12,495 nucleotides of DNA, taken from positions 1 to 12,495 of the forward strand of contig DBZJ01000062.1 of NCBI GenBank assembly GCA_002311635.1, in the 5' to 3' direction. Origin of the DNA: Syntrophaceae bacterium UBA1163. GTDB lineage: Bacteria > Desulfobacterota > BSN033 > UBA1163. The translations under genes were made by a program, and so were the position numbers. The notes under the pieces were generated by a model. The model saw only the letters and a program-made list of their open reading frames with translations, did no database searches and had not been told where the DNA came from. Shown here one piece after another: positions 5,750 through 12,436 of this stretch (within the stretch, counting starts at the first letter, position 1; each line of letters opens with the position of its first letter).

Positions 5750-6642
5750 CGGTGATAAACCCTCGCTTTTCTCTCCCATCTCCTATGCACCCAGAACCAT
5801 TGATCAGGGTACTGGCGGATCATGGATTCAAGAGTATGGTTAAACAGCTGAGTATTGGCTTCCACATCTCTCTTGATGTCACCGGTATGGATCAATTCAA
5901 GCGGCTCCTTGATGATGAGACGATGCCCTTGAAACCCATCTCGAACCATGAAAACCGGCAAAACAGGAGCACCCGTCTTCATCGCCAGGACGGCCAACCC
6001 AGGGGTGGTCGGCGCCTTTCTCCCGAAAAAGTCAACCCATATGCCTTCGCTTCGCTTGGCTCTCTGATCGATTAAGATTCCGACCACTCGATTTTGGGAA
6101 AGTGCCCTTATCACTTTTCTGCTCGCATTCACAGTGGAAATAACTTCAAGGCCTGAGGCGCTTCTAATTTTTGCAACCCACTGATCCAACCATTCCTTCT
6201 TTTTCATGGGTTTGGCAATCACCATGATCGGGCTCCCGATCACCTTTGACATAACCCCCATCATCTCCCAATTCCCGAAATGGGAGAGAAGGAGGAAAAT
6301 CCCTTTTCCTTTCTGAAAGAGCTTGAGTGCCTCCTCCAACCCTTCTATTTTAACCCTTTCCTTGAACGTTTTCACATCCATCCTCGGAATTCGAAAGAAC
6401 TCCACAGCCATCATCCCAAGGTTTTGGAAGGTCCTACGCGCAATCTCTCGTATCTCGCTCGCTGATTTCTCCTGACCAAGGGCCGTACGAAGATTTTGAA
6501 TGGCTACGTTTCGATGTTCGAAATCCAGATGGTACCACACATTTCCCAACTGCCGCCCCAGGTGAAGCGCGAAACCCTCCGGAAGGAGATTCACAAAAAA
6601 GCTTAATGCTCTAAGGAGTAAGTAGGTGAGAAAAGAGGTCAT
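5746..6642 (-). CDS. lpxL: Lipid A biosynthesis acyltransferase (LpxL/HtrB family)
   Basis: The product is about 298 residues, close to the usual 300 of Kdo2-lipid A late acyltransferases. It has a hydrophobic N-terminal segment (FLTYLLLRALSFFVNLLP) for inner-membrane anchoring. The catalytic HX4E motif is SHFGNWEMMG (His121, Glu126). The substrate-site blocks RVVGILIDQ, FFGRKAPTTPG and VLPVFMVRDG follow, and WFWVHRRWERK stands near the C-terminus. The enzyme would add a secondary acyl chain to the lipid A precursor; whether it acts as LpxL or LpxM cannot be told. ATG 6640-6642 is preferred over a TTG four codons earlier, but neither has a clear ribosome site. The DNA directly upstream is a heptamer repeat array. 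The stop overlaps the DUF3553 start. Confidence 0.92.
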   Translation of the reverse strand: MTSFLTYLLLRALSFFVNLLPEGFALHLGRQLGNVWYHLDFEHRNVAIQNLRTALGQEKSASEIREIARRTFQNLGMMAVEFFRIPRMDVKTFKERVKIEGLEEALKLFQKGKGIFLLLSHFGNWEMMGVMSKVIGSPIMVIAKPMKKKEWLDQWVAKIRSASGLEVISTVNASRKVIRALSQNRVVGILIDQRAKRSEGIWVDFFGRKAPTTPGLAVLAMKTGAPVLPVFMVRDGFQGHRLIIKEPLELIHTGDIKRDVEANTQLFNHTLESMIRQYPDQWFWVHRRWERKARVYHR

Positions 6643-6643
6643 T

Positions 6644-6709
6644 TTAGATTTCAAATTTCAGATTTCAGATTGAAACTACAAATCCGCAATCCGCACTCGG
6701 AGATCCGAA
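6644..6709. repeat. Heptamer arrays, two facing arms
   Basis: The left arm on the plus strand has 7-nt units TTAGATT, TCAAATT, TCAGATT, TCAGATT (6644-6671). After a 10-nt spacer comes ATCCGCA, ATCCGCA, CTCGGAG, ATCCGAA (6682-6709). Read on the minus strand, the right arm gives TGCGGAT-type units, so the arms face each other and pair imperfectly (GGATT or AGATT against AATCC). It fills nearly the whole gap between the Trm112-like stop and the lpxL start. Confidence 0.7.
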
Positions 6710-6714
6710 TTGGT

Positions 6715-6897
6715 TTACCCCTCTTCTCCCTGATACGGGAGTGCTTCATCGATCAACATAACGGGGATATCCTCTTTGATGGGATAGAGCAAGTGGCAGG
6801 CCTTGCAGATCAAGCCATCCCCTCTGCGATTCAAGAAAATATCTCCCTTGCATTTCGGGCAAGCCAAAATTTCCAAGAGTTCTTTACTGATGGGCAT
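6715..6897 (-). CDS. Trm112-family zinc-ribbon protein (UPF0434, YcaR-like)
   Basis: The 60-residue product matches the size of bacterial Trm112 or YcaR proteins. The sequence starts MPISKELLEILACPKCKGD, then LICKACHLLYPIKEDIPVML. The four zinc-binding cysteines are Cys13, Cys16, Cys31 and Cys34. Trm112 proteins activate methyltransferases by binding them; bacterial targets are mostly unknown. ATG 6895-6897 is preferred because GGAGGG lies 5 nt upstream; a GTG two codons earlier sits inside that site. In E. coli the homologue ycaR lies between lpxK and kdsB, so its place here among lipid A and core genes is conserved in kind. Confidence 0.9.
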   Translation of the reverse strand: MPISKELLEILACPKCKGDIFLNRRGDGLICKACHLLYPIKEDIPVMLIDEALPYQGEEG

Positions 6898-6955
6898 CTT
6901 CACCCTCCTTCTTTTTTCTATGTTAGATTCATCTCCCGCGGAGTATCAAAACTAT

Positions 6956-7003
6956 GAATCCCCCCCCGCTCCCCTTTTGCTAAAAGGGGGGGTGGAGGAT
7001 TTT
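6956..7003. repeat. G/C-run palindrome containing the gmhB stop codon
   Basis: AATCC with a C-run and CCCCTTTT (to 6978) faces AAAAGGGG with a G-run and GGATT (6982-7002) around a very short tip (GCT). The palindrome is imperfect and about 47 nt long. The TAG stop of gmhB lies at its tip, and its left arm fills much of the gap to the Trm112-like gene. On the minus strand the hairpin is not followed by a clear U-run. Palindromes of this appearance (AATCC, C-run, TTT, AAA, G-run, GGATT) are typical of dispersed intergenic repeats, but only one copy is in the window. Confidence 0.65.
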
Positions 7004-7585
7004 GCTCTTACCCGACTCCTGCTGGACAATCCACTGGGCGGCCTCAAAGAGATCCTGTGCCACGTAATCCGGTGTGACCTTCCACTGATCCCTGAAATAT
7101 TCCCATTCTCCCTTTCCATATCCGGTAAGGACCAAGATCGCCTTGGCTCCGACTTGACGGCCAAATTCGATGTCCATCCCCCGGTCGCCGACCATGTAAC
7201 TTGTCGAGGTGTCAAGGTCCAATTCCTTCACTGCTTCTTCGACCAGGCCTGTCCCTGGCTTTCGACATCGGCACTTCTGCCGATACGGAGGGACCCCGAC
7301 ATCAGGATGATGGGGACAGTAATAGATCCCGTCAAGACGAGCTCCCTCTTTCTTCAAGAGGTCCTGCATCCTCTGATGAATTTCATGAATCAGCGATTCC
7401 GGGAAATAACCCCTCGCCACGCCGGATTGATTGGTGATTACCACCGCCTTCCATCCACGCTGGTTCAGTAATCGAATCGCCTGCCCCACACGGGGAAGAA
7501 GATGAAATCGCTCGATGTGGTTCACATATCCCATCTCTTCATTCATGGTCCCGTCCCGATCAAGAAATACTGCCCTGTGTGCCAT
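6980..7585 (-). CDS. gmhB: D-glycero-beta-D-manno-heptose-1,7-bisphosphate 7-phosphatase
   Basis: This HAD-superfamily phosphatase removes the C7 phosphate of heptose bisphosphate in the ADP-heptose pathway for the LPS inner core. It is cytoplasmic. The 201-residue product shows AVFLDRDGTMN (nucleophile Asp9, acid/base Asp11), VVITNQSGVARG and the GmhB zinc loop CPHH...CRCRKPGTG (Cys90, His92, Cys105, Cys107, with Lys109). MVGDRGMD carries the metal-binding Asp134. The ATG at 7583-7585 starts just before the HAD motif as usual; an 18-codon upstream extension is encoded by repeat DNA and is unlikely. No strong ribosome site is seen. The last residues (KILHPPF) and the TAG are encoded by a palindromic repeat, making it slightly longer than usual. 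Confidence 0.93.
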   Translation of the reverse strand: MAHRAVFLDRDGTMNEEMGYVNHIERFHLLPRVGQAIRLLNQRGWKAVVITNQSGVARGYFPESLIHEIHQRMQDLLKKEGARLDGIYYCPHHPDVGVPPYRQKCRCRKPGTGLVEEAVKELDLDTSTSYMVGDRGMDIEFGRQVGAKAILVLTGYGKGEWEYFRDQWKVTPDYVAQDLFEAAQWIVQQESGKSKILHPPF

Positions 7586-7597
7586 AGTTAAAAACCG

Positions 7598-7661
7598 TGT
7601 CCGTCTCGCGTGTCCGTTATCACCCAATCTCCGTGTCACCGAGTCTCCGCGTCACTGTGTC
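7598..7661 (-). repeat. Octamer tandem array between lpxH and gmhB
   Basis: Read on the minus strand from 7661 down, eight consecutive 8-nt units appear: GACACAGT, GACGCGGA, GACTCGGT, GACACGGA, GATTGGGT, GATAACGG, ACACGCGA, GACGGACA. Most follow a GA-NNCGG-N pattern and the last units decay. The array starts inside the TGA stop of lpxH and ends 12 nt before the gmhB ATG, so it makes up almost the whole 74-nt gap. No facing arm is seen. Confidence 0.7.
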
Positions 7662-8439
7662 ATCCTCCGTGGTACCGTTCCAGCTGAAAACGATCGGGTG
7701 GAGTGAAACGCAAGAAGGATCGGTGAATCATCCAATCCCCCACATTATAATAGAAGCATCTCCTTCCGTCGATCCACTCTTCCACCTCCTCCGCAAAATG
7801 AGAATGGCCGAGGATGACGACCTCAAACCCTTCCAAAAACTTCTGACGGGCAAACGCCTTGAAAGCCGGAGGGGAAGCAGGTTGGACATCGTTGTGATAC
7901 TTCTCATAGCTCAGGTCGCTTAGCTTTCGGGCAACCCATCTCGAAATCCGAGGGCCCGCAACCTGGATGAGACGATAGGTCACCGAGTTTTTAAGGATTC
8001 CGCGGAAGATCCGATAAGCCCACTGTTTCGGATTCGATAAATCTCCATGGGCGATGAAAACTCTCTTGCCTTCCAACCTCTCCTCGTATCCATCGGGATA
8101 AACTTCAACCTCCATCCCGAATTGCTCTGAAAAAAAAGAGCGGAGAAAAAAATCGTGATTCCCCTCAAAATACTTAATTTGGGTTCCTTCGCGATACAGA
8201 CTTTGGAGCTTATTGAACACGGGAAGGTAGTCTGTAAAGGCAGAAGACTTTTCCCTTATAAAAAATTTTTTAAAACCGAAGAAGAATTCAAAAAAGTCGC
8301 CGAGGATCACCAGACAACCGATCTGGCCTTTCTCTGAATCCAAAAATCCCTGAAATGCCTCCATGGACTCAGGGTCTCGTCCTGTAAAGTGGGCATCGGA
8401 AACAAAGATCCAATCCTTCTCAGAACGACCCGATACCAA
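7660..8439 (-). CDS. lpxH: UDP-2,3-diacylglucosamine diphosphatase (LpxH-like metallophosphoesterase)
   Basis: The 259-residue calcineurin-like phosphoesterase would hydrolyse UDP-2,3-diacylglucosamine to lipid X at the inner face of the membrane. Metal-binding motifs are in family order: FVSDAHFTGRD (Asp15, His17), VILGDFFEF (Asp48), FEGNHDFF (Asn94, His95), IAHGD (His131) and ILGHSH (His212, His214). The length fits LpxH. The start is TTG at 8437-8439, 3 nt after the ugd stop; GGAAGGTGA just upstream serves as the ribosome site and overlaps the end of ugd, suggesting coupling. Some similar proteins belong to broader metallophosphoesterase groups, but the lipid A gene context favours LpxH. 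Confidence 0.88.
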   Translation of the reverse strand: MVSGRSEKDWIFVSDAHFTGRDPESMEAFQGFLDSEKGQIGCLVILGDFFEFFFGFKKFFIREKSSAFTDYLPVFNKLQSLYREGTQIKYFEGNHDFFLRSFFSEQFGMEVEVYPDGYEERLEGKRVFIAHGDLSNPKQWAYRIFRGILKNSVTYRLIQVAGPRISRWVARKLSDLSYEKYHNDVQPASPPAFKAFARQKFLEGFEVVILGHSHFAEEVEEWIDGRRCFYYNVGDWMIHRSFLRFTPPDRFQLERYHGG

Positions 8440-8442
8440 CCT

Positions 8443-9741
8443 TCACCTTCCAACGCCGCAGTAATCAAAGCCCAATCGCTTCATCTGATCCGGGTCGTAA
8501 ACATTTCTCAGATCGATGAAGACCGGGGCTTTCAGCAATTCTTTGATGTGCGTAAGATCCAAACGCCGAAATTGATTCCACTCTGTGGCCAGGACCAATG
8601 CATCCGCCCCCCTGACCACATCATAGGCATCTTTTCCGAACTCTATCCCGGGGAGAACGGCCTTGGCTTCCTCCATGGCTGCCGGATCAAACGCCTTCAC
8701 TTTGGCCCCCATGTCCAAAAGCCCCTGAATGATCACAATCGAAGAGGATTCCCGGATGTCGTCTGTGTTCGGCTTGAAGGCAAGACCCAGCACCCCGATG
8801 GTCTTTCCTTTGAGATCCCCCACCTTTTCGATGATCTTGCCGACCATCCTCTTTTTTTGCTCTTCATTGGCTTTGATGACTGCGTCGAGAATTTTGAAGG
8901 AATATCCGCTCTCCTGGGCCATTTTCCAAAGGGCTCGCGTGTCCTTTGGAAAGCAGGAACCCCCGTAGCCCGGACCTGGATGCAGAAATTTCTTCCCGAT
9001 CCTCCCATCCAGCCCCATGGCCCTTGCCACATGATGGACGTCGGCGCCAACGGCCTCACACAGGTTGGCAATCTCATTGATAAAGCTTATCTTGGTGGCC
9101 AGGAAGGAATTGGACGCATATTTGATCATCTCGGCCGTTTCCAAGGAGGTGATCACAAAAGGAGTCTCGATAATATAAAGGGCACTATAAATATCCTTCA
9201 TGATGGCAACGGCCTGTTCACTTTCTGCACCGATGGTGACCCGATCCGGCCGCATGAAATCTTCAATCGCCGATCCCTCCCTCTGAAACTCGGGATTGGA
9301 GACGATATCGAATGGAGTGGGACGGACTTGACGGTCTTTGATCAGTTGTTTCAGTCGGCGACAAGTCCCCACCGGAACCGTGGATTTCACCACAACTACC
9401 TTGTAGCCATCCATGTTTCGGGCGATTTCTTCCGCGACCTCTTCGACGAATTTAAGGTCGGCAGAGCCGTCGGCATCCGAAGGGGTCCCAACTGCAATGA
9501 AGATCACCAGGCTCGATCTCACGCCCTCCTCGATGCTCGTTGAAAACGAAAGCCTCCCTTCCCTCATGTTCTTCGCCACGAGGTCTTCAAGCCCGGGTTC
9601 ATGGATGGTCACCTTCCCCTGCCGGAGAAGCTCGATCTTCTGGCGATCGTTGTCCACACAGACCAGACTCATTCCAAACTCTGCTAAGCACGCTCCCGTC
9701 ACTAATCCCACGTAGCCTGTGCCAATAATACAGATATTCAT
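8443..9741 (-). CDS. ugd: UDP-glucose 6-dehydrogenase
   Basis: This NAD-dependent enzyme oxidises UDP-glucose to UDP-glucuronate for surface polysaccharide or lipid A decoration. The 432-residue length is typical. The N-terminal Rossmann motif is CIIGTGYVGLVTGACLAEFG. Other family blocks are EPGL (48-51), SNPEFQREGSAIEDFMRPDRV, ETAEMIKYASNSFLATKISF (Lys207, Asn211) and the catalytic cysteine in GYGGSCFPKDTRAL (Cys263). The C-terminal domain has LGLAFKPNTDDIRESSS. ATG 9739-9741 is chosen because AAGGGGG lies about 6 nt upstream; a TTG two codons earlier overlaps that site. It is followed within 3 nt by lpxH. Confidence 0.96.
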   Translation of the reverse strand: MNICIIGTGYVGLVTGACLAEFGMSLVCVDNDRQKIELLRQGKVTIHEPGLEDLVAKNMREGRLSFSTSIEEGVRSSLVIFIAVGTPSDADGSADLKFVEEVAEEIARNMDGYKVVVVKSTVPVGTCRRLKQLIKDRQVRPTPFDIVSNPEFQREGSAIEDFMRPDRVTIGAESEQAVAIMKDIYSALYIIETPFVITSLETAEMIKYASNSFLATKISFINEIANLCEAVGADVHHVARAMGLDGRIGKKFLHPGPGYGGSCFPKDTRALWKMAQESGYSFKILDAVIKANEEQKKRMVGKIIEKVGDLKGKTIGVLGLAFKPNTDDIRESSSIVIIQGLLDMGAKVKAFDPAAMEEAKAVLPGIEFGKDAYDVVRGADALVLATEWNQFRRLDLTHIKELLKAPVFIDLRNVYDPDQMKRLGFDYCGVGR

Positions 9742-9803
9742 TGCCAACCCCCTTGGAGTCCTATATGGCTAAATCTGAGAATTTTCTTCTGACATTTTTC
9801 TCA

Positions 9804-9888
9804 CTCACCCTTCCCCTCTCCCCTGCCTTCGTCCCGCAAGGCGGGGCTTCACGCAGGCGGGCGGCTGGAGAGGGACGGGGTAAGGTGA
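9804..9888 (-). repeat. Palindromic dispersed repeat, copy 2 (inverse of the copy at 2950-3031)
   Basis: Outer arms TCACCCTTCCCC (about 9805-9816) and GGGGTAAGGTGA (about 9877-9888) pair imperfectly. Next come CCCTCTCC and GGAGAGGG (9867-9874), with the tip GTCCCGC (9831-9837), AAG, GCGGGGC (9841-9847). Relative to copy 1 the element is reversed and has scattered substitutions. It occupies about half of the 163-nt gap between rfbD and ugd. It may be a REP-like element and may affect mRNA processing of this operon (inference). Confidence 0.8.
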
Positions 9889-9904
9889 AATTTCGGATTT
9901 TTTC

Positions 9905-10759
9905 TCAATTGAGTGTTCTTAAGTAGTCCTTCAGCGCCTCGGACCACGGACGCATTGTCAATCCTGTCTCTTCTTTCAACTTCTGACAACCCAGGACAGA
10001 ATAAAAAGGTCGCGTTGCCGGACGACCGAGTTCCATCGAAGAAATGGGGATTACCTTCACTCGATTTACCCCCGAAAGTTCCAAAATGGTCTGGCCGAAG
10101 GAACACCAGGTGCAGAGACCGCTGTTCGCCACGTGAAAGATCCCGCGGGCACCAAACTGAATCAGCACGGAAACGGCTTTCGCCAAATCAACGGTGTACG
10201 TCGGCGACCCCGTTTGGTCATCCACAATGGAAAGCGTGCTTTTCTCCCTAGCCTGTCGGATAATCGAGGACACAAAGTTTTTGCCAAATAGTCCATAAAG
10301 CCACTGGGTCCGAATGATCAGAAAATCTTTGACCAGGGCCTGGACGCACTGCTCTCCCTTTAATTTGGATTGACCGTACACATTCAGGGGATGAGGAGAA
10401 TCGTTCTCTAAATAGGGTTCTCTTTTGTCCCCATCGAAGACGTAGTCCGTACTCAGGTAGACCATCTTCGCATGACATTTCGAGGCCGCAAGGGCCACAG
10501 ACCTCGTCCCTTCGGCATTTACGGCAAAGGCCTTCTCCTTGTTCAATTCACACCCGTCCACATCGGTATAGGCGGCGATATGGATCACGATGTCTGGCCG
10601 AAGTTTTTCAATCTTCGTGACCGTGTCCTCTTCCTTTTGAATATCGATTTCTTCTATATCCCACCCGACGACTTCGTCACCCGGGATTGAGGAATGCAGA
10701 ACCTCCATCAGATCTCTTCCCAACATCCCTTTCGCCCCGACCACCAAAATCCGTCTCAT
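9905..10759 (-). CDS. rfbD: dTDP-4-dehydrorhamnose reductase
   Basis: This enzyme makes the last step to dTDP-L-rhamnose, reducing dTDP-4-dehydro-L-rhamnose with NAD(P)H. The 284-residue protein has the cofactor motif VVGAKGMLG (residues 6-14). IAAYTDVDGCE is at about 61-71 and STDYVFDG at 103-110. The catalytic YGQSK (Tyr128, Lys132) and the substrate block QTGSPTYTVDLAKA follow. ATG 10757-10759 gives a start directly before the Rossmann strand; the ribosome site is weak (GATGAGAAG). It lies between rfbB and ugd on the same strand. Confidence 0.95.
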   Translation of the reverse strand: MRRILVVGAKGMLGRDLMEVLHSSIPGDEVVGWDIEEIDIQKEEDTVTKIEKLRPDIVIHIAAYTDVDGCELNKEKAFAVNAEGTRSVALAASKCHAKMVYLSTDYVFDGDKREPYLENDSPHPLNVYGQSKLKGEQCVQALVKDFLIIRTQWLYGLFGKNFVSSIIRQAREKSTLSIVDDQTGSPTYTVDLAKAVSVLIQFGARGIFHVANSGLCTWCSFGQTILELSGVNRVKVIPISSMELGRPATRPFYSVLGCQKLKEETGLTMRPWSEALKDYLRTLN

Positions 10760-10770
10760 CTTCTCATCTA

Positions 10771-10860
10771 TTCAGTTTGTTGGGTTTACTGGGTTCAACG
10801 AAGTAATTTATTTTGTCAACCCTGGTAGCCCAAGAAACTCAAGAAACCCAAGCAACCCGA
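10771..10860. repeat. Nonamer arrays, two facing arms, between rfbB and rfbD
   Basis: On the plus strand 10780-10797 reads TTGGGTTTA, CTGGGTTCA, with a weaker unit before it. At 10816-10860 five plus-strand 9-nt units read TCAACCCTG, GTAGCCCAA, GAAACTCAA, GAAACCCAA, GCAACCCGA. Read on the minus strand these are TTGGGTTTC-type units, so the two arms face each other across an AT-rich centre and pair imperfectly. It fills most of the 102-nt gap. Confidence 0.7.
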
Positions 10861-10861
10861 A

Positions 10862-11878
10862 TCATCGGTCCCTATACATCCTATTGTAATAGTCCAAATA
10901 TTCCCCCGTTCTTATTTTTTTCCACCACTCCGGATGGGCCTGGTACCATGCCACCGTCAAGCCGATTCCTTGTTCAAAGGAAACAGTGGGTTTCCACCCC
11001 AGCTCTCGCTCGATTTTAGAGAAGTCAATCGCATAACGACGATCGTGGCCTGGCCGATCGGTGACGAAACGAATCAGAGAATGAGGTTTTCCCAACAGAT
11101 CCAAAATCGTCTTGGCCACAGTTAAATTTGGCTTTTCGCTTCGCCCCCCTATATTGTAGATTTCTCCCTCCTTGCCTCGGTGCAACACCGCATCCAATGC
11201 ACGACAATGGTCTTCGACATAGATCCAGTCCCGCACATTCATCCCATCGCCATAAATGGGTAGCTCTTTATTTTCGAGGGCATTCGCGATCATCAATGGA
11301 ATCAGTTTTTCGGGGAATTGGTAAGGCCCATAATTATTTGAACAACGGGTGATCGTGGCAGGAAGCCCGTAAGTATAATGATAAGCCCTGACCAACATAT
11401 CCGCTGCCGTCTTGCTCGCTGAATAAGGGCTATTGGGTGCCAGGGGAGTTGCCTCGGTGAATGCCCCGCTTTTGCCGAGGGAGCCGTAGACCTCGTCCGT
11501 GGAGATATGCAGGAACCGGATCCGCCGTTTGGGAAAAACCTTCCGCACCGCTTCGAGAAGAACGAACGTCCCGAAGACATTGGTCTTCATAAACGCGCTG
11601 GGGTCTTCGATCGACCGGTCCACATGCGATTCCGCTGCGAAGTTAACGATGGCCTCTACCCCTTTGCCGATCAGTTCTTCTATTCGAGGGGCATCCGTAA
11701 TGTCTCCTCGAATGAAATGGTAACGGGGAGAATGCGAGAGATCGGAGAGGTTTTCCAAATTTCCGGCGTAGGTCAATTTATCGATATTGATCAGGGAATA
11801 ATCGGGATAGGCTTTCAAAAAATAACGGATGAAATTACTTCCGATGAACCCACAACCCCCGGTCACCAATACCTTCAT
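10862..11878 (-). CDS. rfbB: dTDP-glucose 4,6-dehydratase
   Basis: This enzyme converts dTDP-glucose to dTDP-4-keto-6-deoxyglucose, the second step of dTDP-rhamnose synthesis. The 338-residue protein has VTGGCGFIGSNF (NAD-binding, residues 5-16), NIDKLTYAGNLENL and FAAESHVDRSI. The catalytic HISTDEVYGSLG (Thr127, Asp128, Glu129) and YSASKTAAD (Tyr152, Lys156) follow, then RCSNNYGPYQFPEKLIPLMI, which distinguishes RfbB from other epimerase-family members. GGAG about 6 nt before the ATG supports the start. rfbC lies 102 nt upstream and rfbD 102 nt downstream; both gaps carry short-unit repeat arrays. Confidence 0.97.
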   Translation of the reverse strand: MKVLVTGGCGFIGSNFIRYFLKAYPDYSLINIDKLTYAGNLENLSDLSHSPRYHFIRGDITDAPRIEELIGKGVEAIVNFAAESHVDRSIEDPSAFMKTNVFGTFVLLEAVRKVFPKRRIRFLHISTDEVYGSLGKSGAFTEATPLAPNSPYSASKTAADMLVRAYHYTYGLPATITRCSNNYGPYQFPEKLIPLMIANALENKELPIYGDGMNVRDWIYVEDHCRALDAVLHRGKEGEIYNIGGRSEKPNLTVAKTILDLLGKPHSLIRFVTDRPGHDRRYAIDFSKIERELGWKPTVSFEQGIGLTVAWYQAHPEWWKKIRTGEYLDYYNRMYRDR

Positions 11879-11900
11879 CGCTCACTCCAATCAACGAATT

Positions 11901-11971
11901 GCATGGCGCATAGCGCGAAGCGCACGGCGTAAAAAGATTGGAGGCTCTGCGCTATGCCCTCTGCCCTATGC
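11901..11971. repeat. Heptamer arrays, two facing arms, between rfbC and rfbB
   Basis: The left arm on the plus strand is GCATGGC, GCATAGC, GCGAAGC, GCACGGC (11901-11928). After a 15-nt spacer, the right arm read on the minus strand is GCATAGG, GCAGAGG, GCATAGC, GCAGAGC (11971 down to 11944). A perfect 9-bp inverted match, GCATAGCGC (11908-11916) and GCGCTATGC (11949-11957), links the arms, so a stem can form. It takes up most of the 102-nt gap. Confidence 0.8.
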
Positions 11972-11980
11972 GGGCAGTTG

Positions 11981-12436
11981 TCAACCATCTTTCCTCCCCC
12001 AATCATAAGGGATGTCCTTCCCATGAGGTGGAAGACGGTACTCATCCGGCGCGCTGTGAACGTAGACCTCCGTCGGGACGTTCAGGATGATGGCCTCTCC
12101 CTCGCTGATGCATTTCCAGCCGTGATAGATCCCGTTGGGCACTTGTACCAGCAGGGGGTTGTAAACCCCGATAAAAAATTCGTTAATCTCTCCTTTGGTC
12201 CAGGAACCCTCTCGCGGATCATAAAGGACCAGCTTGATCATGCCCTGGATGGCGCAGATGTGATCGGTTTGGATTTTATGGTAGTGCCAGGCCTTCACCA
12301 CCTGAGGATAGGTGGTGGTGAAATACACTTGACCGAACTTAAGATACAGGTCGTCATCGGCCCTGAGAATCTCCATGACTCTTCCCCGCTCATCCGGAAT
12401 CATCTTTAACGCCTTGGTCCTCACTCCGTGTATCAT
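11981..12436 (-). CDS. rfbC: dTDP-4-dehydrorhamnose 3,5-epimerase family protein
   Basis: The 151-residue cupin-like protein belongs to the RmlC/RfbC family, which epimerises C3 and C5 of dTDP-4-keto-6-deoxyglucose. It is shorter than the about 180 residues of E. coli RmlC and fits a divergent short subgroup: KAWHYHKIQTDHICAIQG with the candidate catalytic His51, KLVLYDPREGS, EFFIGVYNPLLVQVPNGIYHGWK, PTEVY and a C-terminal PDEYRLPPHGKDIPYDW. Because it is divergent, its exact product could differ from rhamnose (other 3- or 5-epimerases share the fold), but adjacency to rfbB and rfbD favours RfbC. ATG 12434-12436 has AGGGGGA upstream. The remaining 59 nt to the right edge show no clear promoter. 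Confidence 0.88.
   Translation of the reverse strand: MIHGVRTKALKMIPDERGRVMEILRADDDLYLKFGQVYFTTTYPQVVKAWHYHKIQTDHICAIQGMIKLVLYDPREGSWTKGEINEFFIGVYNPLLVQVPNGIYHGWKCISEGEAIILNVPTEVYVHSAPDEYRLPPHGKDIPYDWGRKDG

Noticed and set aside
6803..7471. Plus-strand open frame of 222 codons
   Set aside because: Runs antisense across the Trm112-like gene, the palindrome and gmhB, all of which have clear motifs on the minus strand.
8389..9543. Long plus-strand open frame of 384 codons
   Set aside because: It lies opposite ugd and the lpxH start. The minus-strand product has every UDP-glucose dehydrogenase motif, while this one has none and low-complexity content.
10771..11971. CRISPR array
   Set aside because: The repeats are 7-9 nt, degenerate, without spacers, and some are inverted. 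There are no cas genes.
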